A stretch of DNA of 64,000 nt from Polytrichum commune (Eukaryota > Streptophyta > Polytrichopsida > Polytrichales > Polytrichaceae), in the NCBI GenBank assembly GCA_950295325.1, contig OX485807.1:4776501-4840500 (forward strand), given 5' to 3'. Below, piece after piece: positions 12,326-24,567 of this stretch (the first letter of the stretch is position 1; every line of letters starts with the position of its first letter). Below the pieces are notes generated by a model. The model worked only from the letters and a program-made list of their open reading frames with translations, did not search any database and was not told the origin of the DNA. The translations under genes and the position numbers were made by a program.

Positions 12326-12844
12326 TTAGTCATACTAGGTTTTCTGAACGTATTTTATTTAATGTAAGTCTTGAATAAATATTTACATTCCAGATGCAGT
12401 ATAATTATTTCTACATTCATTCAAAATTGCACAGCAATTGATATTCATGACGTATCTAATTAGTTTTCACCCTATTTCACAATTTAGTGTTAGGTAGTTT
12501 CAAGTTTTTGTCCCCAATAAGACCATCAAATTGATATGAGCTTATATTGTATAGAGGCACTGTAATATGTTAGTCTAGGAAACTAGTTCTTTTGACAACA
12601 TCTTAATGTACTTCTAGTCTCATAAGCCTCTTAGCTTCTTGGACTCAAAAATGAATTTCGTTTTATTGTATTTTCTTAGGCCCAAGCTTACATTATGCAT
12701 TACCTAATAAATAAATGAATGTCGTGATGAAGTTTAAGAAGGGGATTGTGTCAAAAGATAATTTGTCATAACATCATTTTAAACAAATTGGATGGTTCAG
12801 CTAAGTCAATCTGACACGGTCTTAGGGCTAGGGAACCCACATAA
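12326..12844. other. Unassigned AT-rich spacer
   Basis: It lies between two Tourist-like elements. Nothing is recognisable. Confidence 0.4.
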
Positions 12845-13332
12845 GGGGCAGCTTTACACACATACCAAGAGTTATGACCTTAGAAATTAAGGGCCTTTGT
12901 AATTCATCCAAAGGTCTTACCGAGGAAATAGAAATCCATTTTTGCAGTAGTTGGGGCCTCAAGCTTAGTGTAAAGTGAAAGTGGAGCATGTTGAGAGACC
13001 CCAACATGTGTACGGGTTTGGATCCTCACCATTGGCAATGATATATTCTAGCAGCCAACGGCAATTCAATTGATTGTCACAACCCTTAGTTTTGCGTTGA
13101 ACACACCTCTTTCTTTATGCGCCTAACAAAATATCCAATAGCTCATAAAACATCATCAATTTGCTGCCAATTAGGATGCCATCTAGATTTTTTCATTCAT
13201 TCAAATTTTTTGGTCCTTCATGCCTTCAAGGTCTAGTGTAAAGTGAACTTGGGTTGGATATGGCTTCTCGACCAATCACATTTTTTGTATGTCACTAGAA
13301 AAGGGCCATCAAGCTCTAGTGTAAAGTGGCCC
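12845..13332 (+). mobile_element. U1: Tourist-like MITE, TAA-flanked
   Basis: It starts GGGGCAGCTTTACACAC and ends GTGTAAAGTGGCCC. Both sides are flanked by TAA (12842-12844 and 13333-13335), a perfect 3-bp duplication of the PIF/Harbinger type. The ends are close to those of the T family (GGGCCACTTCACAC) but the interior differs. Related pieces are at 24903-25050 and about 49780-49985. It is non-coding. Confidence 0.85.
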
Positions 13333-13355
13333 TAACATTAGGTCAACTAATGACA

Positions 13356-13961
13356 TTAGACTTATCCATAAAGTCCCTCGAAGTGGGAAGAAACCGTGGG
13401 TTTGATCCTTTTTTGAGAAAACTTCTACTACAAGGTCGTTAGCTCGTCATGTATTGGAGCCTATTTTGAAAGTTGGGTGAGACTTTTGGGACCTCCTCTT
13501 TCCACCTCTCAAACTTTAAGGGAATTTGAAGATATAAAATAAGATATGCACATGGGACCCGTTGTCCTAAATCCCAGATCTATTTATATTTATATTTATA
13601 TTTATCCCTTGGAACACAGGAGGCGTGGTGACCTAGCTAATTTTTCTATCAAGTAGAGGGAAGATTTCACGGTCGGGAATTGAACCACCAACCACTTCAT
13701 TTGATTTTGGGTGCCTCGCCACTATCATATGGTAATTTAGAGTTATGTCAGACCTTGGATTAGCCTTTTCAAGGCTAGCTTGGGCCACCGATCCCAATAC
13801 AACAAACTAGAAAGCCGGTTTTTAATAACCCCACACCATTCTTTGTATGATAATTGAAGCTTTAAGAAACCTTGGGTGACTTTGTGTTGATTCACATAAA
13901 CTAAAGGTTTGGAGCTAAACCCATGGTTTGATCTGCTTTTACTCTACGGATAACTCTATTA
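13356..13961 (+). mobile_element. W1: TIR element, carries a nested SINE
   Basis: The ends are inverted copies: TTAGACTTATCCATAAAG, then AAACCGTGGGTTTGATCC on the left, and AAACCCATGGTTTGATC, then GGATAACTCTATT on the right. The same element without the central insertion is W2 (59003-59406), which fixes the boundaries. Single ends occur at 3404-3608, 24351-24567 and 31186-31235. No transposase is present. The TIRs are about 45-50 bp. I could not settle the target duplication or the superfamily. Confidence 0.75.
13575..13757 (-). mobile_element. tRNA-derived SINE nested in W1
   Basis: Read on the minus strand, a box-A-like TAGTGGCGAGG is followed after about 35 nt by GGTGGTTCAATTCCCGACC, which contains a canonical Pol III B box (GGTTCAATTCC). 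The element ends in (AAATAT)n at the low-coordinate side, a SINE-type 3' tail. It interrupts W1 exactly where W2 is continuous. CAGATCT on one side and CAGACCT on the other are a possible 7-bp target duplication. The tRNA of origin is not identified. Confidence 0.65.
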
Positions 13962-14260
13962 TATCCCAAATTTGGTGTAGCATTTAGGGCTCATTAGCCC
14001 CTTGTAGTAATACAAGTTCCCATGTTCTACTCACTATAACCATTGTACAACTACACTAGATCAGCACGCCTGGCTTGCTCTTGTAGTTATCGGTCTATTC
14101 TTGGTCCTTCCAAGCTTCATGAACTTTGTCAATGTGGCCCATGAAATTCCAATTTATTTATTTTTATTTATTTATTTAATGTTTTTGTTGAAACGGAACG
14201 CAAACGCCAACGCCGAATGAATGAAGAATTGAGAAAATGTGCCCACTTTGCGGGGAGCTT
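13962..14260. other. Spacer with a short (TTTA)n run
   Basis: The run TTTATTTTTATTTATTTATTTA lies at about 14155-14180. Nothing else is supported. Confidence 0.4.
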
Positions 14261-14271
14261 GAGCCCCTCTC

Positions 14272-14560
14272 ATGTCACACCACCACATAAGGAGAGCACC
14301 ACAAAACAACCAACCAACAAGCCAAGGACAACCCCCAGGTCACCACCACTTAACATGTTCTTATAATTACGGAAATGAAACAAGAACAAGCAACCCCACC
14401 ATGGACAAGCCACCAAGCCACCGGCCAAGGACAACCCTTAGACCACCAACAAAGGACAACCCCAAGCCACCAAGAAAAGAACCAATTGTCGCCAAACCTA
14501 GAACTACGATGGCATTTACATTCATTATGTTGTTGCGTCCACATTGCATCAGAGAATAAC
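14272..14560. repeat. Degenerate AAGGACAACCC minisatellite-like stretch
   Basis: GCCAAGGACAACCC, GGCCAAGGACAACCC and CAAAGGACAACCCC recur within about 150 bp, together with CACCAAGCCACC-type units. The overlapping open frames on both strands (Pro/Thr/Lys-rich on plus, Gly/Trp-rich on minus) follow from the repeat, and I do not call them genes. Confidence 0.4.
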
Positions 14561-14679
14561 TCGTCTGACGCCCTGAGTTTGATCAAAACCTTTGAGACTG
14601 AATTTTGGCCGCTAAGATGGCTTGGGCTAGGTCACAAATTATGTCAAACTTATCAAAGTTTCATAGTTGCACCTCGCTC

Positions 14680-14745
14680 ACCTGGGGGGTGGACTCTTCA
14701 GCGGTAGCCAAAATGGCATTTGTGGGTCACTATCAAGTTGAACCC
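14680..14745 (+). repeat. Short dispersed repeat, copy 2
   Basis: Same block as at 7570-7640: TGGGGGGTGGACTCTTCA, GGTAGCC, TGGGTCACTATCAAGTT. Confidence 0.45.
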
Positions 14746-16200
14746 CTTATAGACAAGAAGTTTATAGAGAAACACAAATTTATACGTACTAACAACATGC
14801 TAAAAAATGAACACATGAATTTGTATTTAGCCTTTCAAGTCAGTGTGACAAATGTCTTCACTACATATACAAAATATTAAATCTTGAATTAAATAAGTAT
14901 TTATTACATTAAAAATCCACTTCCACTTTCCAACGAGAAAGTCATTGAACAATTTTCATTCATAGCATGTACCTCAACGATCACACCAACTAACAAAGAC
15001 AAGAGCACACTAGCTTATCCACTGTCCGGAGAGCAAAACTCAAGGTCACCCTATGGGCAACTATAAATCGTTCAGTGAGTGATTTAATGATACCCTATAT
15101 TACTTATATGTAAAATAAAAATAAGAAATGTATGATTAACCATAAGCCTTGCAAAAAAGCACATGTACAAAACAAGGATAACAAGCAAAGTATAGGGCTC
15201 AAGGTTTATGGTTTGAAATGGCAAGCAAGCCCAGTGCAAAGCAACATAGTAGTATATTAATATAAGTAATGAATTGCTTGTATATGTCATAAATAAAAGA
15301 AGATAATCTAACAAAAAAATTTGTTCATTAACACAATTTAGGGGGTTCCAAAATCATGGCGTAGTTAGAGACCTTGATGTCATGCTTCAAGGCTAGCCAA
15401 ATGTGTCTAAAAGTCACAATTACAAGGTTCCCACATGCCCTATAGAAAATAGTCTATTTACTATGTGTCTACATAAATTTACAAAACACTTGCCAAAGCA
15501 TTCAAAGAAGCCATATAGATCTAAAGTCCTTCACTTATTGTTGCCACAACTTGAAATATAACCGATTGAGTTGTTGAGCGCCCACAAATGCAAGGTCAAC
15601 AACTACCACTAGTGAAAACTAATCATAAACAAACACAACATCAACTTTCAAACTTCGTATTAAAATAGAAATGTATAAGCTTGATACAATAATCATTTGA
15701 TATACGTAATTGCATACACTTCGTTAAATGGGCATTTAACTAGTATGAGATCAATTGATATATCAAGAGTGATCAAAGTGTTAAGATGCTCAATTTGACC
15801 TTGTGTTGTCAAAGTGCAAAGAATTTAGACAAATGCATAAAAAAAATCTAAATAATTAGTTGTATTTGCACCTAATGATGTTCTTACCATCTTGCAAATC
15901 ATGTTGCACAATAGCCAAAACCTAGTTACTTTGCTTCTGTCTTTGTACATCTACCCATCTACAATACCCAATGCTCATAAATTGAAACCAATAGCACCTC
16001 AAGCCCGTCAATTTAAAGGAATCTATGGAATATATCTCAAACTATTCAATTGAAAGATCACAACATGTAACCGGTTGTACTTAGAAACACTTGGATTTTG
16101 ACTAATTATGCCCGAAAAATCTCCCTAGACATTGCTTCAACGGGATTTCTTTTTGCCCCACAAATGCTTGTAACCACGAACAAACTTGTAACAACCAGAG
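14746..16200. other. AT-rich region, nothing recognised
   Basis: It is A-rich on the plus strand with many ACAA/CAA steps. No protein-like frame, TIR or RNA gene was recognised. Confidence 0.4.
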
Positions 16201-18135
16201 CCAACAACATTCTGAGAAGAAAAAGACAAATTAAAAAGCTCTAAACCCACATCCTAACAAAAGTATCCACATTACCAACCAGGTCTAACCCTAAAGAGGA
16301 AACCACAAAAAAGGAACACGCTTTGTAAGAACACGTGTAGCTACATATGTCTGGCTCAATTGCTCCAAGCACCTTACATATTTATGACCCACATCCTCCT
16401 CCAACACTAATTGAGCATCACCACAACATGATTTACAATCCCCACCAAATGCCTCCAATTGCTCCAACCAACGTCAACAATTAAATTTACGTTGGAGACT
16501 AACAAAAATTGGCAAAGAAACAAAAAGTGCGATCCAATTTGCAGTAAAAAGAGGTTTGTTTACCTATCTGGCTACCTCTTGGTTTCTCCTCTACCTACTT
16601 CCACACATACAAACTCTATCAAGACAATCGAATCTCCAACACTCACCTTCCAATCCACACCTTTCTCTTCGATTACAACGGATCGCTCCTTAACATGCCC
16701 ATCTTCGTGGTTCACAATTGCAAACCAAATGAGACAATTCTCAATCCAATTCATGAACCAAAACTACATGTGGAGTTGGAAGCGCCCCCCAATTTGTGCC
16801 AAGTCTGCCTCTATCCTTACTACTACATTATCAGTGGGTTATTCACTAAAATGTCCAGTGGGTTAGTCCTTTTGAGTTTACTCAAAGATCTGAAGAAATA
16901 TCATTTTCTTCGAAGTATCAAGAATTGTATTCGCAATATAGCACCATGCTTCTTGAAACTGACGGCATTTGTGAGATGTTTGGGTAACTGAAGGTGATGA
17001 TGTGCCTAACCAAGACTTAGTGTTGGTGACAAGAAATCACAATGGCAACAGTGGGAAAACAACAATGTTCATCTTTCGACATCATGCGGGCTTCAAACTA
17101 TTTCGTGATTGTTTTTATAGTATCCTCTCTAGAACTAACTACACATTTGATTTTAGATTGGCTTAACACCTATAGTATGTAGATAAATGGATCTCTAATG
17201 AACAAGTCAACTACATGTTCTTGAACTACTTTTGGAAAGCATTTGGCACATCCAACGCACATATAACACAACATTCATATTATCATACGCCCAATATATG
17301 GGTACTCATCAAATAAAAATATTCCTCTAACAACACATCCAACCCCAAATTGTCCACCACGTCCAAGTAATCTAATTGACACATGACCACACTCACAATC
17401 GACATGCTCAAACCAATACCTCAAAGGACTTAGGATAATTAGACAGAATAACGTGGTCCACCAAATAGCCCATGCACTTTAACCAAAAAACACATAAGAT
17501 TCTACACTCTCATTAATGCATGCCAACATAATAATATACCACAAGACATTATATTCCCATAGTGGCTATTCATATGCACATGCAATATCACACCATACAC
17601 ATGCATGGCCAAGGTAAGGTTGAACAACCTTTGTGTACTTGGTGCCCCTTACGGTAGCCAATCTTTAGTAGCCCCAACACCACCCAACACAATACAATTC
17701 ATAGATTTCACCTTTTGCCATGACAACTTCCTTACAACAACAACTCAAGATTAACACATAAATCTGATCCCCTTGAACCACCCTTAGGAACTCAAGATGG
17801 AAGGTGAACTACCGCAACACCATCATATCAAGGGTAAGAGGGGCAATTCAGGAGCACTCCATCAATGAGTTGGAGCGCATACACATACTACCACATGCTT
17901 TTTCAATATAATGTAACAAATACACCAAATAACCATGAATTCCCTCGCATATTTAATCCTAAAGAAATGCCATTTGGACAACAGACAAGGCTATGTGTGG
18001 ATCCCATGTAGCCATGAACCACCTTTACTTGATTGTTCTTACTATGGTGACCACCTTCCAAAAGGAAGGCATAATCCTTGTCATAAAGCTTGGTAAAACA
18101 TGATCAAAGTAGAAGAGAATGACTTGCCATTCACG
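16201..18135. other. A/C-rich region with an unrecognised open frame
   Basis: The plus strand is rich in A and C and comparatively poor in G, in the same sense as LINE-A at 27.4-29.65 kb, although I found no LINE domain here. The longest frames (16459-16866 plus and 16695-16991 plus) overlap in different registers and have no recognisable motif. This may be a very decayed copy of a C/A-rich retroelement. That is a guess from composition only. Confidence 0.25.
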
Positions 18136-18154
18136 TTAGTGCATTGAATCACAA

Positions 18155-18177
18155 ATATATATATATATATATATATG
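18155..18177. repeat. (TA)n microsatellite
   Basis: About 22 bp of alternating T and A. It creates the artificial Ile-Tyr repeat in the minus-strand frame that crosses it. Confidence 0.9.
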
Positions 18178-19665
18178 CTTATTTTGTATTGTTGTTTTTG
18201 TGTAACTATCATGGTAGAAAGTGAGTTTGTTTAGTTGGATAGTGAAGTTCATGTTCAAAACCATGTTGGGGCTCCAACTACATATGATGTCCAACCTAAC
18301 TTTGGCCATGCATGTGCATTTTAGGAGCCATATTGGTGTGGTGTTCTTCGGCATATTCGTTGTGGGTGCTACTGTGAGGCCAAACCCACCACCCTTAAGC
18401 GTCCTAGTCCGGGTGATGGCTTTGAGAATCACATTCAATTCCTAATACTATAATGTGAATTGCTATGTGGCTCTCATGTCCAAGGTACTAACTTCATCTT
18501 AACTCAACTTGCTTTATTATTGTGAGCATCGTTGCTCGTAGTGAAATTTGATTTCTCAAGGGTCCAACCCGCGGCCTTGGCCACACATGCCCTTAAAGAG
18601 ATCCCTCTAGCCTTCTTGATTTTTACTTCCTTTATCTTGCCCTTGCTAGGATCCTCCACATTCTCCATTTATTGCACACGTGATCTTATTGTGACCAAAA
18701 GAATGCAAGTGTTAAGAAACACTTTTCTCAAGAGTCAACGTCTCAATACAATCACTTGTAACTCCACACATCACCCTTCCTAATCTAATGAGTGTAACAC
18801 TCATTCACAACCAACCTACTCTAAAATAGTATATTGTGCTTATGACTAATTGGGCAATTCCACTACCTATGCTAGGCTCTAGCTAATTACCGGGTTGCAG
18901 GCCTCGGCTGGTTAATTTTAGTCTCAGCTAATTAGCTCCAGGTCTAGCAGTCCGAGTTCGGTCCAAGGGATGGTCCTAGCCTTCTTCCTCTTATATGCTT
19001 GGCTCAAGCACCCAATTAATCATAATGTAGCACAATCAAACTAGACTAAACTATCTTCAACTAATTAACTTGCAACTCCCTAATCACTAAAAACTAAACT
19101 AAATGGGTAACTCTCCTTTGAGTTAAATTCCAACTACAAGTATCCTTCTACCTACAACCACACTTCTAATTATGCTCCTACACACCTCCACACCCAAGAG
19201 AGGGGAGGAGTGCACAAACTTGAAGAGAGAAAAAGAGAGAGGAAAAATGAGAGAGAGGCACCTTAAGTAGTGAAGAGGGAGAGAGGGAGAGTGAGGCAAG
19301 GATAGGGTGAGAGGATTAGCACCTCCAATCACAACCTCTTAACCTTCTCCTTCAAAGTAGGGACTAATCCCCATCCACAAAGCCTCCTCCTTCCTAAACC
19401 AACAAGGTGGATCCTAATGTGGGCATTTAACCCGCGGAGCTCACCTTGCCTCACCTTACCCCCTACTCACATAATCAAGGCATTCTCTTATTGAAATCAA
19501 ACCTTGAAATAATCACACAACACCACCTAATGCCTAAACTTAAATCCACATCACACTTCACTCTTTTTATGTTTTGTGAATAATCATAACACATCAAAGT
19601 CAAACTAAAATTGGTTTCGAAGGGTTAATCACCACATGTGGGCACCATTTTGGGCTCACAGCTAC
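18178..19665. other. Unassigned region with a purine-rich tract
   Basis: About 19190-19300 is a GA-rich tract (GAGAGG, AAAGAGAGAGG and GGAGAGAGGGAGAG units). Frames on both strands (18136-18445) have no recognisable domain. Confidence 0.4.
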
Positions 19666-19689
19666 ATCAATTAGAGTGATGCAATCTAG

Positions 19690-19850
19690 TTTGTGGACAT
19701 GATTTTAGAAGATTTGATGGCCTAACACAATTATTGATCTTAAAAGAACAACCATTTTTGAGAGGTGTGAGGTCAAATGTGGGTCTAAGAACAAACACCA
19801 AAAAGACATGTCTGTAAAAAAGATTGTTCTTCAAGCTGAAAAATTTGTTA
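19690..19850 (+). repeat. R family repeat, partial copy 2
   Basis: GTCTAAGAACAAACACCAAAAAGACATGT resembles the R core (AAGAACGAACACC followed by AGAGACACGT at 52.83 kb). Similarity outside this core is weak. Confidence 0.35.
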
Positions 19851-19859
19851 GTTATTTTA

Positions 19860-21164
19860 GAAAGAATGTAAATTAAATAAAAGGAGAGAGATTTATTCAA
19901 CCCTTTAATAAGAAAGACAATCTTCACATTGACAATAAACAATAAACTCATATGAGCTTGACATAAAGTCAAAGCATGAGGGAAATGGCTACATGCACAG
20001 TGTGGATTTGCTAATCACAAATCATGCGAGTTTCGCATCTTACAAGAAGCAGGTGCAAAGTCAAAAGTGTTCGTTTAAGACCACCTTACTAAACATCATT
20101 TGTGATTTTGATGCAGGTGAGGACTTCAATGACAACAATGATCTCAAGAATGTGTTTGGTTGAATACTTTCAAGATATATCTTCACTATGGAAAACCATA
20201 TGACAAATCTGAAACATAGTTTGATTCCAAATGTTAGAGATTATATGTCCATTTCGACAGCTGGTGTTTTTTAATGTCCAACAACATAGGAAAGGGAAAA
20301 AAAACCTTGGTGTTTGTGAACCAATGTGAATGAGAGTTAGAGAAGACAAACCAATTTCCGATAACATTAGCAATTTCTTATGAATGTAGTATAAGTGAGA
20401 TATTGGGGTGATTTTCCACAGGTTTGGGAATTGATATCATGATGTTTAACAAATAAAATAAAATCACCATTTATTTTCAAATTTTGAAATTATCATAAAT
20501 TCTCAAAGGCAAGATCTTCTTCCAATTCACATTCACACAACATAGTTCGACTTATTTCTAGTAATTGGGAGACAAAAACTTGAGTACAACTGGTGCCCTT
20601 TCCAAAAAAAAACCAAATTCGTGCCCTTTTAACTCACTTGTTCCATCATGCCAGATGTGGCTACATGTGTGATTCTTCATGACTTTTCCATCATGTTAAA
20701 AAAAGATGGCTACATGTGTGGAACTTCACAACTTTAAGGGACTCTTTATAGTCAACCTGGGGGGGGGGTATCAGTATTGGGTTTGTCTACTCTACTATAA
20801 GAAGAAGAAGAAGAAGAAGAAGAAGAAATGTCATTGATTTTTACACCGGCGTGCTACTTCCGTTCACCCTCTTTTAGTCATGTTTGCATGAACAAGGGAG
20901 GAGGGGGTTTTTGGTACAATTTTTTGGGTAAATTTAAGGAAGATGGGAGAAATAGAATAAAAGGAGCTCAATCAGAGCTAGACATTCAATTCACATGTGA
21001 TAAGGAAAATTGTAGTCGAGGAGATTAGAAACAAGACGTATTTGAAGGGAGTATGGCATGATTGGAGAAGGTGCAGCCCTAAAGATTAGTCCATGCACTA
21101 TAGTGAATATAAAGGCTATCTTCTTCAAGTGAGTGGAAATAGAGTATTATTTAGAACTTCATCT
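19860..21164. other. Unassigned region with simple repeats
   Basis: It contains a 9-base G run at 20761-20769 and an (AAG)n tract at about 20799-20826. No gene is supported. Confidence 0.45.
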
Positions 21165-21424
21165 TGAATTTTTTATTTTATTAAAATAAGAATAGTCTTG
21201 ATCAATGGTGATAGAAGCAAGCCACCATGATTGTATGGTGGTTTCTGATGTATATTCATTGAGTTTTCCCATGTTTATAGGTGTGAAACATCTTGTGGTA
21301 GGGTGTGCAATTAGTGTGTGTTGGCTATTGTGTGGACTATTTTGTTATGTTAGCTAGTGCAAAGGTTGTTTATGTATTTATTTGTGCATCATGAGAGGAG
21401 GTGTAGGCAATTGTCATTATGTTG

Positions 21425-21502
21425 GAGTGGGCGCATGTTACATAGTGGTGAAATATCTTGTTTGAGTGGGCACATGTTACATAGTGGTGAGGTATCTTGT
21501 TT
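21425..21502. repeat. 39-bp tandem duplication inside LINE-A
   Basis: Two adjacent 39-bp units (21425-21463 and 21464-21502) begin GAGTGGGCRCATGTTACAT and differ at only three positions. The length is a multiple of three. It lies between the RNase H domain and the 3' tail. Confidence 0.85.
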
Positions 21503-22229
21503 GAGGAGGTGTTTTTCATGGTAGTTCTCAAAGTACGTACCATATGGAGATTTAAGGTTTTGTGTGAGTTGGGTGTTTGTGATCCAATGTTAGACCATTT
21601 TGGATAAATATTTTCATTGGTTAGCCATTTTTTGACATTTGGTATTATGTTTGTGGCATTTGAAATGAGAGCGCTTTTGTATTATGTTTCAATGTAGGGT
21701 AGTATGGAGTTTGGTGGCCAATATTATGAAACATGATGTCATGGTACATGGTTCAAGTGCTCCATGTTTAGCTAGCTTGTTGGCTTCGTCATTTCCAAAT
21801 ATATTCGAGTCTGCTCTAAATTTTTTTTCATGGTGATGTTATGACTTGAGGTCCTGATGGCATCTATGACGAGGGCAATGAGGAGTTTTTATGAGTGGTT
21901 ATATGAGAGGGGTGTCTTATGTGATTTAAGAAGAGGTATATTTTATTAAGGTTGTTGGTGAAGATGAAGGTGTCCGTGATGAGTTTTTTTGGTATGTTCC
22001 ATTGCTAGTAGTAAGGCATATAATTCGGCTCTTAAGATAAATGGGTAGCTAAGGAGTTTGGCAATTGTATTAATAGCTAATAGTGCTATAATACGCTTCA
22101 GCTACCATGTTTTCATTTCCTTGACCATCATATGGTGTGAATGAGTCATTTGTATAATATGGTTGTGTGGGCATGTATCTTAGTTGGAGGATGTTGGTTA
22201 TTTATGAAGGTAGTGGGGTAATATGTGTT

Positions 22230-22241
22230 GGGGGGGGGGGG
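22230..22241. repeat. 12-base G run
   Basis: An uninterrupted G homopolymer within the G-rich plus strand of LINE-A. Confidence 0.9.
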
Positions 22242-23850
22242 TTTAGGGGCACTGGTGAAGGGGTGGTGTGCCATGTTTTGCGAATGTTCGTGATATATAT
22301 AGGTGTGTACAGGGTAGGCGTGGTGGTGTATGCCTTGTTTTTGGCAATCAAGGCATTGGGTAGTGAGCGTAAGAATGTAGTTATGTGGGCTTGTTGTGGA
22401 GTGTAAGATATGCGGAGTTTGGAGGTGAGAAGTGGTTCTTTGTTGTGATAGTAGTGGGTGTCATTGTGTAATTCATTGTGAGAGGATGTATTGTGATGAT
22501 TGGGATTACTCCTACTTTGTGGAGGGGGTTAGTAGTGGTATAGTCCAGTCATCATGTGTGACAATGAATATTGTATTTGGGTTGGGTTAGTTTGGGATGC
22601 TAGGCGGGCCCATGATATGGCTTTTGGGATGGTTGTTAGGTCTGGTGTATGGGCTATACCATTTCCTTGCCATTTGGTGTAGAAGGCTAGGCAGAGCAAG
22701 CCAAAAACTTTATCTCAGTCATGTGGGGAGTAGTTTTGTGTGAATGATGTGGGGCATGTAAGTAAGGCTAAAGAACTGGGAGTGTTAGGTGGATATTGTT
22801 GATTATGTCATCTAGTATTGTCGGGGGGAGGTATGATATTGGTTGGATTGTAGCGTGAGAGTGGTTTTATGCATCTATCAACTAGTATCAAGACTTTTGG
22901 TGCAAAGTCTTGTGTTGTGTGGTGTTCTAAGTTAAGTATATGTCCCATATCTACGATAGTCATTTTGCGGAGATGGTTGTTTGGAGGAGGCATGTATTGT
23001 CATGAATTTGTGCTAAAGGGGGGGGGGGTAGTATTTGTATTGTGGGGCATTTGGTGATAATGTCTTTATTTGAGTTGCATTCTTGAATTTGTAAGGTGAG
23101 CTAGGGTATGGAGATGTTGGGGCGGATGTAGCATCTGTCTTTGGTCTGTGTGGTTTTATTAAATACGAGGAGTTTATGATGTATTTATTAGGATTTTATA
23201 TGGCTTGATAGTTTGGTGATGAGTAGAAGGTTATGGTTGTTTAAAAAGTTGCATGGGTTGTGAAGTTGTGTTTGATGTATCCATTTAGTGTTTGTAGTAT
23301 TGAGGGAGTTTTGGCAGTGGAAGGTGTGTGTGCATTTTATGGCACCCCATTTGTCTTTCCTTAGTGAGGTTTTGAATGTAGAGATGGGTGTGATGGGTGT
23401 GCCTAACAATGGGATGATGAGAGAGGGCTAGGTGTTGGGGGGGCGGAGTTGGAGGTGGGAGGGTTGGGGGCGGAGGTGGTATGTATGAGGTGGAGAGTGG
23501 GGTGTAGTAGGTAACTCTAGGGAAGATGTCCGAGGCTTGTAGAAGGGTGTTCATTGGATTTGGTATGGTATTTTTGTTGGAATTCTTGTAATGTAAGGAG
23601 GTGTGTGCTAGTGGGGTTTGAGGTAGTGTGGTGATGTTAAAGGTGGCAAATTTGTTCAAGAATTTTGTGGTGTTGGTTTTTTGAGTTAGGGTAAGAGTGG
23701 GGTAGAAATTAAATTGGACATTTATACCAATCATCGTGAAGAAGTGAGTTGGTAAGGGGGAATGTGGTGTCAATGGAATCAATGTGTATGTTGATTTTTT
23801 CTTCTTCAATATGTATAGGGAATGGGACATTGGGGATCTAGAGCATGCTT

Positions 23851-24350
23851 GTTGTCTACTTTATACATAAAGCCTTGTAATCAAACTCCCGTTGAGTTGG
23901 CTAAAACGTGAGTTTGAGAACATAATCATAAAATCCCCCAATTTTTCTCAAGGATTAAAAATTTAAGCACAATAAAACTAGAGATCATACTGCACGAGCA
24001 AATACACATGCACAAAGGCATACAAACAATGCTTGGAGTAAGATGGTCATTTTCGCCCCTTGCCTCTCCCTTCATTGCATTTTTCCTCCTTGGTTCATAC
24101 AATACATATGGGATATCTCATCTCCCACTTTCCCACAAATCATATGGTTTATTCAGACTTTATTCACTCTTAATCTTCTAATCAACACTATCCTATGACT
24201 ACGAGCAACCTAATGTTGTACCTTCAACATTAAATTAAGATTGTCAAAGAATAATGTCGAGCTATTAAAAACATGATTTCCAACTTATCATACTATAATG
24301 GGTAGGTTAAACTAACCTTGCATAAATTAATCTCAAAATTTCAAAGTGAG
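23851..24350. other. Spacer, nothing recognised
   Basis: AT-rich DNA between LINE-A and a W fragment. Confidence 0.4.
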
Positions 24351-24567
24351 AGGTCCCATGAACAAATCATATTTTAAATCTAAAATTTATCTAAAATTTT
24401 GTGGAATGGCAAAAGAAAGTGCAAGGAGTTTCACCTGACTTTCAAAATAAGCTCCAACACACAATGTGTTCATGAGCTCTTAATAGAAGGGAAAAAAGAA
24501 ATTCAAAGAAGGGTCAAACCCACAAGTTCATTTCCCCCCTTTTTTAGACTTTACACATAAGTCTAAT
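24351..24567 (-). mobile_element. W-family fragment, second truncated copy
   Basis: It runs from AGGTCCCATG through a TATTTTAAATCTAAAA-like block, AAGCTCCAACACACAA and GGGTCAAACCCACAAG to ACATAAGTCTAAT. It is collinear with 3404-3608 and with the reverse of the W1 and W2 left ends. It is cut at nearly the same point as the 3.4-kb copy. Confidence 0.55.

Larger units (their letters stand above)
21165..23850 (-). mobile_element. LINE-A, 3' half: RT thumb to RNase H, degenerate
   Basis: This is a 5'-truncated LINE on the minus strand. Near its 5' edge (frame 23285-23830) FFTMIGINVQF, followed by a Thr/Asn/Lys-rich helix, fits the RT thumb region that follows the catalytic palm in L1-type enzymes (F-x-x-(L/I)-G-(I/V)-x-(L/I/V)). 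An RNase HI domain lies at about 21760-22060: AELYALLLAMEHT, then after a frameshift TFIFTNNLNKIYL, and finally GNDEANKLAKHGA. Those are the Glu, Asp and last-Asp motifs of RNase HI (AEL-x-A, FTDSL, G-N-x-x-AD-x-LA), but two catalytic Asp residues read Asn. Many stops and frameshifts make it dead. A T-rich run on the plus strand at 21164-21187 is the likely A-tail, which sets the 3' end. The plus strand is strongly G-rich and C-poor (6 C to 21 G in 22321-22380). Confidence 0.75.

Noticed and set aside
18136-18438. Minus frame ending in an Ile-Tyr repeat
   Set aside because: The repeat is the (TA)n microsatellite. No domain in the rest.
23285-23830. A 181-codon minus frame, the second longest in the window, as a cellular gene
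   Set aside because: It reads through the RT thumb of LINE-A and then into low-complexity Pro/His sequence. No ordinary gene context.
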